Source of the DNA: Ephydatia muelleri
Lineage: Eukaryota > Porifera > Demospongiae > Spongillida > Spongillidae
Reading direction: 5' to 3'
Length of the DNA: 64,000 bases
Assembly: GCA_013339895.1 (NCBI GenBank)
Contig: JABACO010000004.1
Span: 9,015,213 to 9,079,212 of the forward strand
The notes below the pieces were generated by a model. It made no database searches. It was not told the origin of the DNA and worked only from the letters and a program-made list of their open reading frames with translations. Below, one piece after another: positions 39,301 through 51,076 of the stretch. Within the stretch, counting starts at the first letter, position 1. Every line of letters starts with the position of its first letter. A program made the position numbers and the translations under genes.

Positions 39301-39666
39301 TGGTGCAGAGAGATGTTTAGTTTAGTTTTGTTTTTAAAGGCTGTTATACCTGTATGTTTGTATGTGTTTGTGCTGATGATACATGTATGTGTGTTCTGTA
39401 CCTAATTTACAAGTTAAGTGATGACAAATTGCATGTGTTCTTTTATGCATGTGATTTACTCAAGCACAGTCTTTACCGGTATGAGCCACTTAACATTTGT
39501 TCAAAAACTCGAACATTGTGCAATATAGAAAACCAGCAGAAAGATGTTTTGAGCCTACCTCATATCATGCATGTAAACATTTTGCTAGGCAAGTAATGTA
39601 GAAACCAGAGTAGACAGTTACACGGTAGAAAGTGATACAGTATATATGAGATCTTACAACTAACCA

Positions 39667-40050
39667 ATGTCAACTTGTGAAAGAAAGTATGGCTCTCTCT
39701 TTGAACTCATCAAGATAATTGATTTTCAGATTGAGGTGCTTGATAATCTAGTGTATTTCATAGGCGGCTTTTTGTCTCCTGTGTATAGCAAATCAGCTAG
39801 AATATCGATCAGCTGCACTGATGTCTTAACGGAATGGCTACGTCTTCAGTACGTTGTTACATTTACTCGAAGGACCCACATTTCTCTCAAAGTTACAGTC
39901 ACTGAAGAATTAGCAGAAAAGGCACTATACGTACCTTATAAGTCCATGTACAAAGCAATTATGTTTCTTCTCACACTGGCACAAGAACCCCATTATTCAC
40001 TTCACCTCACTAATGCATCACTTCAATACTCCAAGAACCAGAATGCGTAG
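39667..40050 (+). CDS. Hypothetical 127-codon ORF, unrecognised
   Basis: An ATG-initiated ORF lies 370 bp downstream of the Death-domain gene stop. It contains LFELIKIIDFQIEVLDNLVY and LKVTVTEELAEKALYVPYKS; composition is balanced and it has no repeats. It is longer than expected by chance in AT-rich DNA, but there is no recognised domain and no clear splice sites at its edges. It may be a piece of an old transposon, an exon of another gene, or noise. Confidence 0.3.
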   Translation: MSTCERKYGSLFELIKIIDFQIEVLDNLVYFIGGFLSPVYSKSARISISCTDVLTEWLRLQYVVTFTRRTHISLKVTVTEELAEKALYVPYKSMYKAIMFLLTLAQEPHYSLHLTNASLQYSKNQNA

Positions 40051-40233
40051 CCCAGATCAGTGAGGTATATCATGCCTGTTCATCCCCCCCCCCCCCCACC
40101 CCCCCCCCCCCTGCCCCTTTTGCCAGATCGCAATATGGGCTGTTGCAACAAGAGATGCCAGTGGGCTATAGTGGACACACAAAATGATGTGCTTACACCA
40201 GGACCACATATTCACATATTTGTATGACTATGA

Positions 40234-40690
40234 GGTTACATGCATATCAGTATTGCACTTGCATGCATATTTGCACTTGCATGCTTATTCAAAGTGATTT
40301 TGATCAACACATAAAACACACATGCAGTACTGCATGAATGATCAGGCAGATAATTCTCATTTTGTAAGCATGTATATATATATATGCACTTGGCGTTCAA
40401 AGTATTAAATTTTATAAGCGTGGCTGTAGTCAGCTGAAAGCTTACAGTTTGTATATGACGGTGGATATTGGAATGGTGGATGCCAAACCAGACAGGAAGG
40501 CTGACCATGGAAGAAGTTGATGCCACATACATGACAATGCTCCAGGAGTTGCACCAGGGTGTTAAGGATCACTTTGCCTGTTGAGTTCCTTCTAGCATGC
40601 ACTGGAGGATGCTGCATGAATTACAGACACTCCTGATCATACTAATTGGGGCTGGATTTTGTATAGGTGCTTCAATGCAATTTAAACATT
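40234..40690. repeat. Dispersed repeat copy matching both flanks of the P-like transposon
   Basis: CAGTATTGCACTTGCATGCAT onward matches 51080-51155, and the rest (AACACACATGCAGTACTGC to TGCTTCAATGCAATTTAAAC) matches 56183-56555. Here the two halves are contiguous, so this is an empty-site paralogue for the P-like insertion. Confidence 0.85.
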
Positions 40691-40749
40691 TAGACAATAG
40701 CGGAAGTGATTCGCGCAATCTGATTGGTCAATTGCAGGTATCTAAACGC

Positions 40750-42240
40750 GGTAGAGGGATATACATTTTTCTGTCGTTTGAGGAACGAATTAGACAGAAA
40801 ATATGCTCCCAGCAGAATATGGAGGCGTAGCCTACATGCATGTGTTGTGCACGCAGCGTACATGTAAGCATGTAGATCGATAAAGGTGGTAAGGGGTGAA
40901 TGTGCAGCTGTAGATATCAGGTGATGGGGAGCACATGTTCTGTGCAATGAGTCTTCAGCTGGTGTGCGTGCGCATCTGGGCTTGGATATAAGGTTGAGGA
41001 ATGCGTGTTAGAATCACTCTAGGCGTATTGTGCACAGCCACTGGCAGAGCTAACCCCACTTTTTCGGCAATGGAGGACGACCAAATGCAGCAGCTGTTGT
41101 CGGGTTTCACGGAGCTTCGGAAGGAAGTGCTTAGGCAGCAAGGGGAGACGAACTGTCTCTTGGCCAGTCGGACACATTCGGAAATTCTGCCCCAAATTGG
41201 TATCCGTGTCTGAACCTGCCGTGGTTGCTTAACAGTATGGCGATATGCGCAGTTGAGATATGTTGGATTTGATTGAATGTCATGCATGGATTGCATGGTG
41301 CATGGATGGCATGGTGCATGCATGGGTTGTGCAGCGCGTGTTGCTGCGTGTTGCGCCGGTGAAGGTCGAAAGGAAGTGCCAGCGCAGTTCGCGGCCGGTG
41401 TGGGCAGCGTTGCATGGACTTGCAGTGCTGAAGGCAGCAGTGCTATAGTGCATACATGGAGGCTGCAAGAAAGCTGAGGTGAGAGCGGTCTTGTCTTACC
41501 CTTTCTTTGAATCTCTAGTGCAGGTGGTGTGCACAACGGACGCTGCACCAATATATATTGAAAGAATGAGAATATGCATGGCGGAGCATATGGCGTTGGG
41601 AGATACATTTTTCTGTCGTTTGAGGAACGAATTAGACAGAAAATATGCTCCCAGCAGAATATGGAGGCGTAGCCTACATGCATGTGTTGTGCACGCAGCG
41701 TACATGTAAGCATGTAGATCGATAAAGATGGTAAGGGGTGAATGTGCAGCTGTAGATATCAGGTGATGGGGAGCACATGTTCTGTGCAATGAGTCTTCAG
41801 CTGGTGTGCGTGCGCATCTGGGCTTGGATATAAGGTTGAGGAATGCGTGTTAGAATCACTATAGGCGTATTGTGCACAGCCACTGGCAGAGCTAACCCCA
41901 CTTTTTTCCCCCATGAGAAATCAGGTGTACGACGGTGTGCAACTGAAGAAATTAACGGCAAACTCTTCCACGAGGGCATATAAATGAATTATTGAGCAGC
42001 TCTGAACTCGGTTTTTCCCTTTTATAAAGGGTTTTTTTCCAGGAGGAGGTGTGGGCCCACTTCCTCTAAATATAGGCAAAATTAATAGATTGGCCCCTGC
42101 TCACGTGCTGGCAGTATGTGTTGTACAGTGTACTTCGTGTACCGAATGTGAACTAGTGCAGGTGGTGTGCACAACGGACGCTGCACCAATATATATTGAA
42201 AGAATGAGAATATGCATGGTGGAGCATATGGCGTTGGGAG
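40750..42240. mobile_element. Small LTR retroelement with tandemly arrayed LTRs
   Basis: A ~300-bp block (ATACATTTTTCTGTCGTTTG to GCTAACCCCAC) occurs at 40757-41064 and 41603-41904; a ~90-bp block (CTAGTGCAGGTGGTGTGCAC to GGCGTTGGGAG) occurs at 41513-41601 and 42152-42240, in the second unit directly before the first block. Read as LTR = 90 + 300 bp, the order is truncated LTR, interior, LTR, interior, partial LTR. TGGCAGAGCTAACCCC at each LTR end is a plausible primer-binding site. The ORF at 41071 (MEDDQMQQLLSGFTELRKEV) may be the start of gag. Confidence 0.6.
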
Positions 42241-43130
42241 TCTAAGTGCCCTGGGCACTTAGAATCCCTCCACTGGCACTTAGAATCCCTCCCCCATTGG
42301 CACTTATTAGAATCCCCCCCACTGGCACTTATATAGAATCCCCCCCACTGGTACTTAGAATCCCCCCCACTGGCACTTAGAATCCCCCTCCCATTGGCAC
42401 TTATTAGAATCCCCCCCCCCCACTAGCACTTAGAATCCCCCCCCCCCCATTGGCACTTATTAGAATCCCCCCCCCCACTGGCACTTAGAATCCCCCCCAC
42501 TGGCACTTAGAATCCCCCCCACTGGCACTTAGAATCCCCCCCACTGGCACTTAGAATCCCCCCCCCCCCATTGGCACTTATTAGAATTCCCCCCACTGGC
42601 ACTTAGAATCCCCCCCACTGGCACTTAGAATCCCCCCCCCCCCCATTGGCACTTATTAGAATCCCCCCCCTCTGGCACTTAGAATCCCCCCCACTGGCAC
42701 TTAGAATCCCCCCCACTGGCACTTAGAATCCCCCCCCCCCCCCCATTGGCACTTAGAATCCCCCCCACTGGCACTTAGAATCCCCCCCACTGGCACTTAG
42801 AATCCCCCCCACTGGCACTTAGAATCCCCCCCCACTGGCACTTAGAATCCCCCTCCCATTGGCACTTATTAGAATCCCCCCCACTGGCACTTAGAATCCC
42901 CCCCCACTGGCACTTAGAATCCCGCCCACTGGCACTTAGAATCCCCCCCCCCCCCCACTGGCACTTAGAATCCCCCCCACTGGCACTTAGAATCCCCCCC
43001 ACTGGCACTTAGAATCCCCCCCACTGGCACTTAGAATCCCCCCCACTGGCACTTAGAATCCCCCCCACTGGCACTTAGAATCCCCCTCCCATTGGCACTT
43101 ATTAGAATCCCCCCCACTGGCACTTAATGA
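42241..43130. repeat. Minisatellite of CCCCCCCACTGGCACTTAGAAT units
   Basis: Roughly 35-40 units of 22-31 bp; the length differences come mostly from the C run (6 to 15) and ACTGGCACTTAG versus ATTGGCACTTATTAG variants. It starts exactly where the partial LTR ends. Minus-strand ORFs with SASGGDSKCQWGG are repeat artefacts. Confidence 0.93.
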
Positions 43131-44775
43131 ATTTGCAGTTGGTCGATACGTATAGAGGAGCATCCAATTCAACAGGGCGTGCCCTGTGTATGACTTACAA
43201 CAACTGGCGCTCATATCCAGAAATGGCCCATACATAGGCGGTTATCTTGCCTTTTTAATTCAATTTGAATTTTAACCAATTCTGTGATGTACTATAAGCA
43301 GGTCTGATTATGACATATGTACTTCAAAAAATTATTCCATTAACCATTCTTTAACTAAAATCAAGACAAAATCATATCCGTTAAGTAATTAATTCGCGGT
43401 TTGCTTCCCTAGGATTGTCCTCAATGTATGGTATAACCATACATTGAGGACAATCCTAGGGAAGCGACCTCTTAAATAGGAAAAATACGGCGACCCCACT
43501 AAAAATCTTGGCAAATGTAGTGTACTAACAATCCCTCATGGCAAATGCTGAGAAAAATCTGGCGTGCTTGGTATTGAAGTACCCCGTACATGTCTACGGG
43601 AAGATATACGTTGATTCGCAAACCGCGAAGTAATTGACTTTTGACCGCTCATTTCTGGATATGTATAGCGAATGGGACCAAACCTGGCATTCGCATACAT
43701 CTTACTCTTTCGCGGGTAACAGCGCAATATTGCGCCACAGCTGTTATGAAGTTTAAGCTACTTTTTTTTTAATCTAAGCATTACCGTTTTTGGAGTAAAC
43801 AACACATTTTTCTAAGGAAATGTTTTTTGGTTTTGTAGTCGTCAAATCCGCATGAATTGTTTGCAAAACTGAAACGTTTCCCCATAATACCGCAATAACT
43901 GCCAACGCCCGCGAAACAGTTAAACCAGAGCTACACGTGTGCACGCGTGACGGCGTGCCAGGGTTTAGGCACGCGACTTTAGTGTACAATAATGCAGCAC
44001 GTGCCTGCAAAACAAGAGGTGACCACAATTGCAAGATGTCTGACTATTTGTTTAGAGTACAGAAAATATGTTACTGTAGATGCATGCGTGAAGATCGGAT
44101 ATGTGTTTCGCCGAGATACAACAAGTCGCCGAGATACAAGAAAACAGTCTTCAAATGCCATGGCGCGTACAAGATATCTAATCGAAACTCAAAGTTTGCA
44201 TGCCAACTCACTATCTTGGTTGGATGTTTCTTTCGCCCGCCTCGAGACCCTTGCTGTACTGCGTTCATGACAGGACATTTATTGCTGGACACTCCCAATA
44301 CTGTAAAAATAGATGTAACCTGAGTCGAACCCGAGACAATTAATCTTCAGAAATATTGAACCGTTAATTATGCAATCCAAACGTAATGTTGGATTGATTC
44401 TTTATCTATCATATTGAAATTGATTGGATTGATCTCAGTGCTATCTATTATTTTGGATTGAACAAATGTGGATCGATCTCAAATATGTGTGTCAATAAGG
44501 ATTGCGTGTCGTGCATGTGTGTGTGTGTCTTGTGTGTGTATGCGTGTCATGTGTGTGTGTGTGTAATGCAGAGGTTGATACAGGACAGTTACAAAGGCAT
44601 GTCTGTGCTGGGCGGACGAATAAGTTTTTGGTCGCTATTTCTGAGAAATCCTTTGAATTCGACTGGTCAGCACAATCTTTCTAGCACAATTGCCGCTTCA
44701 AACCTGCAGCTTTAGGGTATCCTCTTGGAGCACTTCTTTGTTTCCAGCCTTCCAAAAGTGGCGGACCCTCTTTGC
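43122..44775. repeat. Dispersed ~3.2-kb repeat, copy A left part
   Basis: Matches 60165-61165 at high identity, for example GTCGATACGTATAGAGGAGC, the GACGGCGTGCCAGGGTTTAG block and the segment ending GCCTTCCAAAAGTGGC. It differs by an extra ~460 bp at 43208-43666. The right part of copy A resumes at 49020. ORFs are shared between copies because the DNA is similar; no known protein is seen. Confidence 0.85.
43208..43666. mobile_element. ~460-bp insertion with inverted ends and a 30-bp perfect hairpin
   Basis: Absent from the paralogous copy at about 60254. The ends are inverted: CATATCCAGAAATG at 43211 and CATTTCTGGATATG at 43650. Inside, 43403-43432 is the exact reverse complement of 43436-43465 with loop ATA. 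Similar end sequences occur at about 50267 and 62533. It is probably a MITE. Confidence 0.65.
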
Positions 44776-44962
44776 TAGCTACATTTTCGTGCTTGTCCGT
44801 GTGATACTGGACCTTCCGCTTCGGTGGCCACGATAACGAGAGTTGGCATGCATGGCAAGGCAGGTCAATAGTTCGTGTAGTTTCACACATAAGGTACAAC
44901 ATGATATAGCTCTATATACATCATCAAATGGAGTAAGCAGTGCAACAGATGCTGGATGCATA

Positions 44963-47822
44963 GGTATGTAGCATGACAGTATACGGACACATAGTAATCT
45001 AGTGCATGCTTGTAAAGGTGTTAAATAGATGCACGCCCGATGGGTGCATATATGTTGAGTTACTGTGTGTTGAAGTGAGTTGTTGTTCACTGTTGTTGTG
45101 CAACTATAATCAAGTTGACTCTGTTACAAGTGGCGTAGTCGGCAGGATCATCTCAAATGGCATCGCGTCCTTTAGTGTTACCCGATAGTTTCTCTGGAGA
45201 AGGGAACTGGTCTCAGTGGATCTACCACTTCGAGAACGTAGTCGAGGTAAATGAGTGGGAAGATGCGAAAAGGGTACTCTGGCTGAAGGTGCGCTTGACC
45301 GGGCGTGCGCAAATTGCGTATCAGCAGTTGTCCGACATAACAAGGGCCAACTACGGTGATACGAAAAAGGCACTTAAGGAGCGTTTCGAACCCGCTAGTC
45401 AGACCGCACGATATCTAGCAGAGTTTGAAAATCGACGGAAGAAAAAGACCGAAGGCTGGGCGGATTTCGCGGAAGACTTGCGATCGTTAGTAGAGAAGGC
45501 GTACCCGGCTCTCCAGGAAGAAGCAAAGGCTCAGATTGCTCTTTCACACTACCTAAGACATTTGGATCAGCCGATGACTTCTTTCAGTGTGAAGCAAAGA
45601 ACACCTAAGTCCTTGGATGAGGCAGTAAGCGCGACTCTGGAAATAGAATCGTATCAAATTGGACTGCCGAAGATTGAGTCCGGCGCTGTGGGCGTACCTC
45701 TTATGGACAGCAAAACACATCCTGAAGTGGAAGAGGCCGAGATCGGTACAGTGGCTTCGCGTTCGTCGTCGCAGTTGCAAGACGGTTTGGTCAATCAGTT
45801 GCTACAGCGTCTGGACAAAATTGAACACGAACTTCGAAGACCCGAGCGGGAGCGTGATGAAAAGGCATCTGATGGGCAGCGAAGTCCTCGCTCCGTAACT
45901 TGCTGGAACTGTGGTCGACGGGGGCATGTGAGTCGGGAGTGTTACAAGAAGCAAAGGCATCAGGAAAAACTCCAAACCCTCCGCGCAGTGAGCCAACGCC
46001 CCGAGGGAAATGAAAACAAGGCTCAACTAATCGGTATTTCTACTCTTTCACACACTTTCACAGTCACGGGGCAGCTAGGACAGGGGACAGCTTCGCTAAT
46101 CGTGGACACTGGGGCTGGGATTACACTACTTCGACGGTACGTTTGGAAAGGAGACTTAAATGGAAAACTGCTTCCCTGGTATGGCTGCAAACTGGTAGGT
46201 GCCAACGGAGGCACACTAAATGTTGTTGGAATGGTCAGAGCGATGCAACTTGGACTTGGGGATAAAATGTTTGCAGTAGATACAGTGATTGTGGAGTCGT
46301 TAACAAGTGAAGGTATCTTAGGTCTTGACTTTCTAGAAAAATATGAGTGTATCATTGATGCAGCAAATGGAGTACTCACCTTGGGCGACAGTGGCTTACA
46401 CATTCAACTCCAGAAAGCGACACGGAGCAAATCAACAGAGCCAGCGCTACCAGTACACGTTTGTCAAAGTAACAACATCACAGTTGTAAACATCGATAGC
46501 CCAGTAGTAGAGAAGAGAAAGGTAATGAGAGAAGAACAACTACAGGATGATGTTGTGGGACCGGTGTTGAAGGCTGTAGAAAGTGACCTGTTACCCAAAA
46601 AAGATGAGTTGAAACAATTTTCAATTGGAACTCGTCGTCTATTTCAACTATGGGATCAGCTGAAAGTTAAAGGTGGAGTCCTACATCGCAATTTCGTTGG
46701 AACTAAGGAAGTGAGACCTTGTCTTCAGCTAGTTGTACCAATGTCTCAAAGAAAGATAGTTTTGGCAGAGCTTCATGAAGGCGTGACTGGCGGACACCTG
46801 GGTCAAGAGAAGACCTTAATGAAGTTGAAAGAGCGTTTCTACTGGCCTGGACACTGGAACGATGTGCAAAATTGGTGCAATACTTGTGCAGCATGCATCT
46901 CCAGGAAAACACCAGCTCCTAAGCAGAGAGCCAGTCTTCAATCTATTCTGGTTGGCCAGCCAATGCAGCTTGTGGCAGTTGACATCCTTGGTCCACTCCC
47001 AGAGAGCGGAAGTGGAAACTCTGTTACTAAAACTGTTCCAGAGTATGTGACCAAGCTGAGTGAACCGTTTGTAGAAGCTTATGCTGCTGTTCGTGATACA
47101 ATGGGGGCAAAGCTGCAGAGACAGAAAGAATTTTATAACAAAAAAGTCCATGGTGATCCACACAAACCTGGTGATTTTGTTCTGTTATTCAATCCAGCTG
47201 TTCCTAAGGGTGGATCACGGAAGTTTCATAGCCCCTGGACTGGTCCTTTTAAGATTGTGGAGAGAGTGTCTGAAGCCACATACCACATCCAGAACACGGT
47301 CGATGGGAAGACCTCCATAGTACACTTTGACCGTCTGAAGAGATGCAGGCCGGATATTCGAACAAATATTAAACAGACGAAATAAGATAATTCTCCGGTC
47401 AACAGCAGGCAAAGATCCTCCTGGCACACACATGGAACTGCTAGATGATGACCAACCTACACATGTTCCAGAACATCCTCAACCTAATGCTGTACTGAAT
47501 GAAGATCCGGAACCAGAAGAAGGTCCAGAACAAGATGATGATGATCCTCACATTATTGTCCCACAACCTGGAACTGCTACCCGTTACCCCACACGTCAAA
47601 GACGTGCACCAGATTATTACTAGAATACGGGACGTATTCTCATAAAAGGGACGCTGTGTAGCATGACAGTATACGGACACATAGTAATCTAGTGCATGCT
47701 TGTAAAGGTGTTAAATAGATGCACGCGCGATGGGTGCATATATGTTGAGTTACTGTGTGTTGAAGTGAGTTGTTGTTCACTGTTGTTGTGCAACTATAAT
47801 CAAGTTGACTCTGTTACAGGTA
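44963..47822 (+). mobile_element. Young LTR retrotransposon lacking RT-RNase H and integrase core
   Basis: LTRs of 162 bp at 44967-45128 and 47657-47818 (TGTAGCATGACAG...CTGTTACA) differ at about one base (CACGCCCGAT versus CACGCGCGAT). A 4-bp flank GGTA is present on both sides. A primer-binding-like TGGCGTAGTCGGCAGGATC begins two bases after the 5' LTR. A single long ORF follows (45157-47385), then a short acidic tail ORF (47432-47623) ending RYPTRQRRAPDYY, a usual Gypsy pol terminus now out of frame. Confidence 0.92.
45157..47385 (+). CDS. Fused Gag-protease-(delta)integrase polyprotein, 742 aa
   Basis: ATGGCATCG follows the primer-binding site. Gag capsid lies at residues about 10-170; zinc knuckle CWNCGRRGHVSREC at 249-262; protease IVDTGAGITLL at about 314; then an RNase H-integrase linker (DQLKVKGGVLHRNF), integrase zinc domain (HEGVTGGHLGQEK ... 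CNTCAAC, about 538-580), the start of the core (VDILGPL, about 607), a deletion near residue 621, and the integrase C-terminal module (PHKPGDFVLLFNP, SPWTGPFKIVERV). RT, RNase H and the core's second Asp and Glu are gone, yet the frame stays open for 742 codons. It could supply particle and protease but not copy itself. Confidence 0.9.
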   Translation: MASRPLVLPDSFSGEGNWSQWIYHFENVVEVNEWEDAKRVLWLKVRLTGRAQIAYQQLSDITRANYGDTKKALKERFEPASQTARYLAEFENRRKKKTEGWADFAEDLRSLVEKAYPALQEEAKAQIALSHYLRHLDQPMTSFSVKQRTPKSLDEAVSATLEIESYQIGLPKIESGAVGVPLMDSKTHPEVEEAEIGTVASRSSSQLQDGLVNQLLQRLDKIEHELRRPERERDEKASDGQRSPRSVTCWNCGRRGHVSRECYKKQRHQEKLQTLRAVSQRPEGNENKAQLIGISTLSHTFTVTGQLGQGTASLIVDTGAGITLLRRYVWKGDLNGKLLPWYGCKLVGANGGTLNVVGMVRAMQLGLGDKMFAVDTVIVESLTSEGILGLDFLEKYECIIDAANGVLTLGDSGLHIQLQKATRSKSTEPALPVHVCQSNNITVVNIDSPVVEKRKVMREEQLQDDVVGPVLKAVESDLLPKKDELKQFSIGTRRLFQLWDQLKVKGGVLHRNFVGTKEVRPCLQLVVPMSQRKIVLAELHEGVTGGHLGQEKTLMKLKERFYWPGHWNDVQNWCNTCAACISRKTPAPKQRASLQSILVGQPMQLVAVDILGPLPESGSGNSVTKTVPEYVTKLSEPFVEAYAAVRDTMGAKLQRQKEFYNKKVHGDPHKPGDFVLLFNPAVPKGGSRKFHSPWTGPFKIVERVSEATYHIQNTVDGKTSIVHFDRLKRCRPDIRTNIKQTK

Positions 47823-48060
47823 TACGTACCACTAAGCTGACTGAAAAAGAGAGGGATGCATCCGTATAGCACTCCTATCTGAGTTCAAATATGTGATTGC
47901 TTTGGGAGAAGATGATTTGGCCACTGGCATCATACAGCACTCAATTGATACTGGAGTAGTATGACAACATGGCAGAGGACTGCCCTTTCATCAGAAGTCG
48001 GTTGTGGCTAAGTTACTTGATAGCATGCTGCCACGGAACATTATTTGTGCCTATATGTCA
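47823..48060 (+). pseudogene. Gypsy pol fragment (protease-RT linker)
   Basis: In broken frames: KLTEKERDAS, VIALGEDDLATGIIQHSIDT and LPFHQKSVVAKLLDSMLP, which matches the stretch just before RT in Ty3/Gypsy elements (the H-x-I-x-T-G and R-L-P-x-H-Q blocks). The LTR element above inserted at its edge. Stops interrupt it. Confidence 0.55.
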
Positions 48061-49019
48061 CGCAAAAATTGATCTGGGCAAAAATTGATCGAGGCAAAAA
48101 TTGATCCGGCCGAACCACTTTTGGCCGATCTGGTCGGTTCAATTTTGGCTGCCAAAAGTGATCCGTGTACAAATTTCCTTGGAATACACTTTATTCTGAT
48201 GAATTTACAATGCCCTAGCGTAACAATGTGTGCATAGGGCTTCATTTTACCACAGCAGTTTATTTCTGTCCGTAGACTGTTGCTGGCTACTAAACCATGT
48301 CAATCATCATCACCTTTGACCCGTTCAGTTACAGATGGAGCCTGTGAGATATTAACTCTTCAGATGCCATGCTAGTTCATATATGCATGCATGCATATAC
48401 ACACAACCGTTATGAATTCTACATGACAGTGCAAGTAATACACGTGTGGCATGTTTGATACACTTGTGACCTATAAGAAGTACATGACATGTTTGGTTAT
48501 ACTTTACAACTGCAGTAATTATGTTTCTTCTGAAGAGGACTTTGTTCAGATGACTTCACTAATGCTATTTCCTCCCAGAACAGGAGTGTGTAGTCCCACA
48601 TTACTGTAGTGCAAACGTGTTAAAAATGCCAGTTCACTCCATCTCCATCTGCATGCAGTTAACATGGGCAGCAAGTTAGTTCTAATCTCTTCATCATGCA
48701 TTTACCACGCATGCAATTGAGAGCTGGGTTGGCGTATATATGGGTAAACTGCACTCCAAAGCATTCATTACTGCAGCGGTGCAGTCATGTTTTCTTGCAC
48801 CGTATTGTCTTGCATAATGCACAATTAACTTAATCGCAGACTATGACAGCATAATTGGATCATGCACCATCAACCGCATGTATCGCAATGCATGCATGCA
48901 CGGATAATGCTCGTAACTAGTGAAATGAACAAGAAAAGCGTGGAAATTGTAACTGAGCGTTGTCCGAGGTTATCAGGCAATAAAGTGTATAAAAAAATCG
49001 GCCTAGCTTTTTCGTGTAT
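48061..49019. other. No gene seen; short tandem AAAATTGATC motif
   Basis: 48064-48110 contains GCAAAAATTGATC three times with spacers, followed by inverted forms (GATCCG, AATTTTGGC). The rest is AT-rich unique-looking sequence. Confidence 0.4.
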
Positions 49020-51076
49020 ACTGATAGAACTTACGTATAAGAGTTGAAACAAACAACCACTTTGAAAGTAATGCCGCGAGTGCTATGAGAATGATATGAG
49101 GTATATCCCACTGGGTTCGAGCAAGGATTGTAATAGTTAATAATCTTTGGTTAGTGCTACTAAGTAGACAACGATAAATTACAAGAACAGATCACATTGC
49201 ACAGGCATAACAGATATATCGTGTGCACACATGATTTCTGAATGTTTGGTCAGTCCCTATCGGCATGCGTTGCATGATTGATTCATCAACTAACTGACCA
49301 TGCACATATGCGTGGGCGTACCGCAGTAGCCACACCCTCGCGCAGAAGCTTTGGCACGTTGTATTATCAATGTAGACTTTCGTTATTTTACTATTTAATT
49401 ATACCCGATTTAACTGATTATATACGCAAATTTGCGTACGGAGCCCTGGCCGTGTAAGGACGACATTGCCAGTAGTTATAATAATTGTGTATAGACGGCC
49501 GTAAACGAGCTAGTGATTGTTACCAATAGGGTCTGTGCAAAAGTTAAAAAGCTATATCTTACAGTCTTCATGTAGGGAAGGGATGCAGCGCGTGATAAGA
49601 TGTTCCAACCTGACACTGCACACTCAGACTAGAGCACATACGCGGCTATCAACACATCACTATATAAGTACATTCAGCGTTTGCTACCAACATATCCCTA
49701 AGTACACTCAGCGTACAACCATGTATGCATCCACACCAAATACTAAGCCCACTTAGCGTAAAGCTACGCGCTACCAGCTGCATACATGTACATAACTACA
49801 CATGTATAGCTCAGTCAGAGAAAAATATATTAATGATCATCTCTGGCTCAAAGTGTTGGGTCGATCACATCCGCTGCAAAGCGAAACATCACAAGATCAC
49901 AACCACAACAACAACAACAACCACAACAACAACAACAGCAAGCACGCCATGCTGTATACCAAGCATGAAAATGATAAAATATTACAATTCCGTGTATTTA
50001 AATCAATGTTACATGTGAACGTGAGCCAAAGTTTCGTCGTAGACGTCATGAATTATAAATAAAGTATTAAGATGACATTTAAATATCTTGCGTCATCTTT
50101 TAAATACATTTATGAATCAATTTTAATAATTATGCGTGGTTGAAATTTTTAAATGTCTTGATTTTATACTTAATGTTTTATCATATTATAATCAAATCGA
50201 TTTTTAGAGTATGTCAATGCGGAAAAAAAAACAACAGGATGACCGCATACATGTATATGTATGGGCCATTTCTGGATATGTATATAAGTAATGTAAAATA
50301 AGAATTTGCAGTTGGAATAACTGACTGCATGTGATGTGATACGTCGAGAGCCGAGTAGGGGCGTCCAATTCAACATGGCGTTACCTAGTTGGGCGCCAAT
50401 ACGCGAAGGTCGGGCTACGCCCAACTAGGCGTTACCCGAGATAACGTCATGGCGTTACCAGAGATAACGTCACACGAGAGGGAATTAAGCTTGATTTTAT
50501 ATTGTAACGATTTTAAAATCCTCTGTATGATTAATCAGACAAGTGTGATTTTTACGGTTCAATCACGTAATGATTCCAAAATGATTCTACACTTTTTTCC
50601 CCGTGCGTCATGGCGTTGCCATAGATAACGTCATGGCGTTACCAGAGATGACGTGTGTATGATGTTGAATTAACAATTGCCGCATATAACAATTGTGACC
50701 AAACATGATATGGGATATGTGGGCAAGATGAAGTGGCGTATCGGTGTGTATGTAAATTAGTAATGCATATTAATTAATAATGCTGTTTGTATGTGCAAAA
50801 CATGTCGTGGCATACATATGGAGAAATGAGTGGTCAAAAAAATTGTTCGTTACAAATTCTGAAATTGTGTTCTATGCAGAAAGGTACTAGATGCTAGATA
50901 AAATGTATTTTCATTTTTGTTTACAAATAATATGACTGAATGTAATTGCATTAATTTTGTATTTTAAAAATGGGGCATTGTATGTTTTGGATCCAGAAGT
51001 AAAAAAAAAAAAAAGTGGTTTCCATAGACATGTACACAAATAGCACCTTTTGATTATAATATTCCAGTATTTATAA
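49020..51076. repeat. Dispersed ~3.2-kb repeat, copy A right part
   Basis: Matches 61215-63427 throughout (AAAGTAATGCCGCGAGTGCT, GCCCTGGCCGTGTAAGGACG, GAGCCAAAGTTTCGTCGT, ATTCCAGTATTTATAA) with small indels. A segment at 49905-49940 is an AAC-rich repeat. Several GCGTTACCAGAGATAACGTC units occur at 50430-50660 and in the other copy. Confidence 0.85.

Noticed and set aside
41001-41477. Several 60-90-codon ORFs on both strands
   Set aside because: Mostly translations of LTR-like repeat DNA; only the short gag-like start at 41071 was kept, inside the element entry.
42775-43235. Gly/Ser repeat ORFs on the minus strand
   Set aside because: Artefact of the CACTTAGAATCCC minisatellite.
43937-44323. 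128-codon ORF with a near-identical partner at 60381-60716
   Set aside because: Both are in copies of the same dispersed repeat, the start regions differ in frame, and antisense frames are open as well; similarity reflects the DNA, not coding constraint.
44310-44345. tRNA-like B-box (GGGTTCGACTC on the minus strand) that might mark a SINE or tRNA
   Set aside because: No A-box or cloverleaf could be drawn upstream, and it lies inside the larger dispersed repeat.
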